This document shows positions 62,946 through 64,000 of a DNA stretch of 64,000 bases, one piece after another. Within the stretch, counting starts at the first letter, position 1. Each line of letters begins with the position of its first letter. This DNA comes from Apostichopus japonicus. Taxonomy: Eukaryota; Echinodermata; Holothuroidea; Aspidochirotida; Stichopodidae. Location of the stretch: NCBI RefSeq assembly GCF_037975245.1, contig NC_092578.1, positions 3,704,001 through 3,768,000 of the forward strand, written 5' to 3'. The notes under the pieces were generated by a model, which saw nothing but the letters and a program-made list of their open reading frames with translations, searched no databases and had not been told where the DNA came from. Both the position numbers and the translations under genes were made by a program.

Positions 62946-63200
62946 CAGACCCCATATGGCTCGTAGCGAGGAATTTGCCAAGGGAGGTGCGAACCTGTAT
63001 AGCAAACTATTAGAGCCGTAGATTCGGTACTGGAAAGTAACTAAGCGTAGCGCCACCATAAGTTGGCGCGAAGCGAACAAGAAAATTTTGGCCGAAAATG
63101 CCTCCCAGATCGCTGGCAATGGCACTTCCCAGGCACTGTAAGTTGCATCTGAGCGGGGGCGGGGGCGGGGGCGGTTGCCCCCCTTCGCTACGCGCCTGAT
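62946..63200 (-). mobile_element. candidate short non-autonomous element, about 255 bp
   Basis: The right end, read on the minus strand, starts CAGGCGCGTAGCGAAGGGGG, like hAT-type CAG..GGCG termini. The left end carries GGCTCGTAGCGAGG, so CGTAGCGA occurs near both ends in opposite orientation. The interior includes three GGGGGC units (63156-63173). G+C is far above the flanks. The 100-codon minus-strand frame across it reads through the repeats and is not supported as a gene. Confidence 0.5.
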
Positions 63201-63820
63201 GTGAACCATATTAGTATTACCTACTATATGCATTCTTGGTAGATGCCAAGGCCTTATCCAGGTTAGCCTATTGTCAATAGTTATACTATACCTATGAGGC
63301 TGGGTAGATATAAAGTCACTATGTAAGTAATCCTAAGAATAGCTAAGCCTATGTAATCCTATGTAATCCTAAGTAATACTATAAGTATATATTGTATTCT
63401 AACGTTAGTGATGTATGTAAGGCCTGTCTAAAGTTATACCTTCACTAACGGTGGATTTCATCGAGTATTCTATCAAACGTTCACCAAAAAGGTGCAAAAT
63501 GGAACGACAAGCCAGAATGAAAGGAACCAAAGCAGGGACCGATAAATAAAGTGAGTTACAAATCAAATTATTAATAAATATCGCATACTTTAGCCTACCT
63601 CATTCTTAGGACTAAGTAAGGTTAGGCTAACGTTAGGGCATATAAGCTATGATTATAACTATAACTGGCCAAGGTATAGGACTAGGCTATCTTGTCGCCT
63701 AATTAGTAGAGATAGCGTATATTTACAGTTTTAACTTTTAAGCGTTATGTTGTGGTACTGTAGGTCACTAAAGTATTATTAATACGACTTATAAATAGTA
63801 TTAGTAGGGCCGCAGCCCAG

Positions 63821-64000
63821 TGGCGTAGGAAGTTACTTTTGAGTGGGGGGCTGAAGACTGATGGCCGGCCTGGGGGAGGGGTTTAAGGGGAGGGGTGTCC
63901 CCTTTTTGGATTTTTCTTTTTGCATTTCCAGGTGGTCTCAGATGCAATTTGGTGCAATATAGCACACTTCAACACCCACTCCGTTTTGTAAATAATTTTG
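63821..64000 (+). mobile_element. left end of a hAT-like element related to the 48-kb copy, runs off the window
   Basis: Starts CAGTGGCGTAGGAAG. A 26-nt G-rich stretch at 63870-63895 (CTGGGGGAGGGGTTTAAGGG and on) is identical to 48205-48230, and both are followed by an AGATGCAA..TGGTGCA block at a similar distance. The right end lies outside. Confidence 0.65.

Noticed and set aside
62931-63233. 100-codon Arg/Pro-rich minus-strand frame
   Set aside because: Reads across a GGGGGC array and a short repeat element; no protein family is visible.

Overview
The window is nuclear DNA from an animal. It is AT-rich, has long introns with GT-AG borders, and is packed with microsatellites, minisatellites and short non-autonomous mobile elements. 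Three conserved metazoan genes could be rebuilt exon by exon, and each gives a complete reading frame: ino80c (minus strand, 9247 to 6237), mettl2 (plus, 9465 to 15077) and dpy19l1 (plus, 16878 to 36620). The protein similarity, intron-rich structure and repeat style fit a marine invertebrate, possibly a deuterostome such as an echinoderm. That placement is inference, not something the sequence proves.

Layout. From 1 to 1.2 kb there are short coding-like open segments on the minus strand that may be the 3' part of an unidentified gene. From 1.2 to 6.2 kb I see only intergenic DNA and the likely 3' UTR of ino80c. Then come ino80c (6.2-9.25 kb), a compact head-to-head promoter of about 200 bp, mettl2 (9.47-15.08 kb, 3' UTR probably to about 16.26 kb), and dpy19l1 in the same orientation (16.88-36.62 kb, 22 exons). 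From 36.6 kb to the end there is no confidently recognised gene. This part holds degenerate tandem repeats, copies of a short inverted-repeat element, a 285-bp pure ATC microsatellite, a 240-bp tandem duplication, a hAT-like element, a 116-bp minisatellite of 17 units, and a hairpin-prone repeat cluster at 61.6-61.9 kb.

The genes do not form a pathway. INO80C is a chromatin-remodeller subunit in the nucleus, METTL2 makes 3-methylcytidine in tRNA, and DPY19L1 is an ER C-mannosyltransferase. ino80c and mettl2 are probably co-regulated through their shared promoter.

Nothing here amounts to a new defence or biosynthetic system. The points most worth checking are a phase-neutral 18-nt microexon in dpy19l1, two in-frame starts in mettl2 that could give mitochondrial and cytosolic forms, a three-copy inverted-repeat element family, an inverted pair of repeats inside one dpy19l1 intron, a perfect 32-bp palindrome in ino80c, and unassigned coding-like segments at 0.07-1.2, 47.4 and 50.8 kb.
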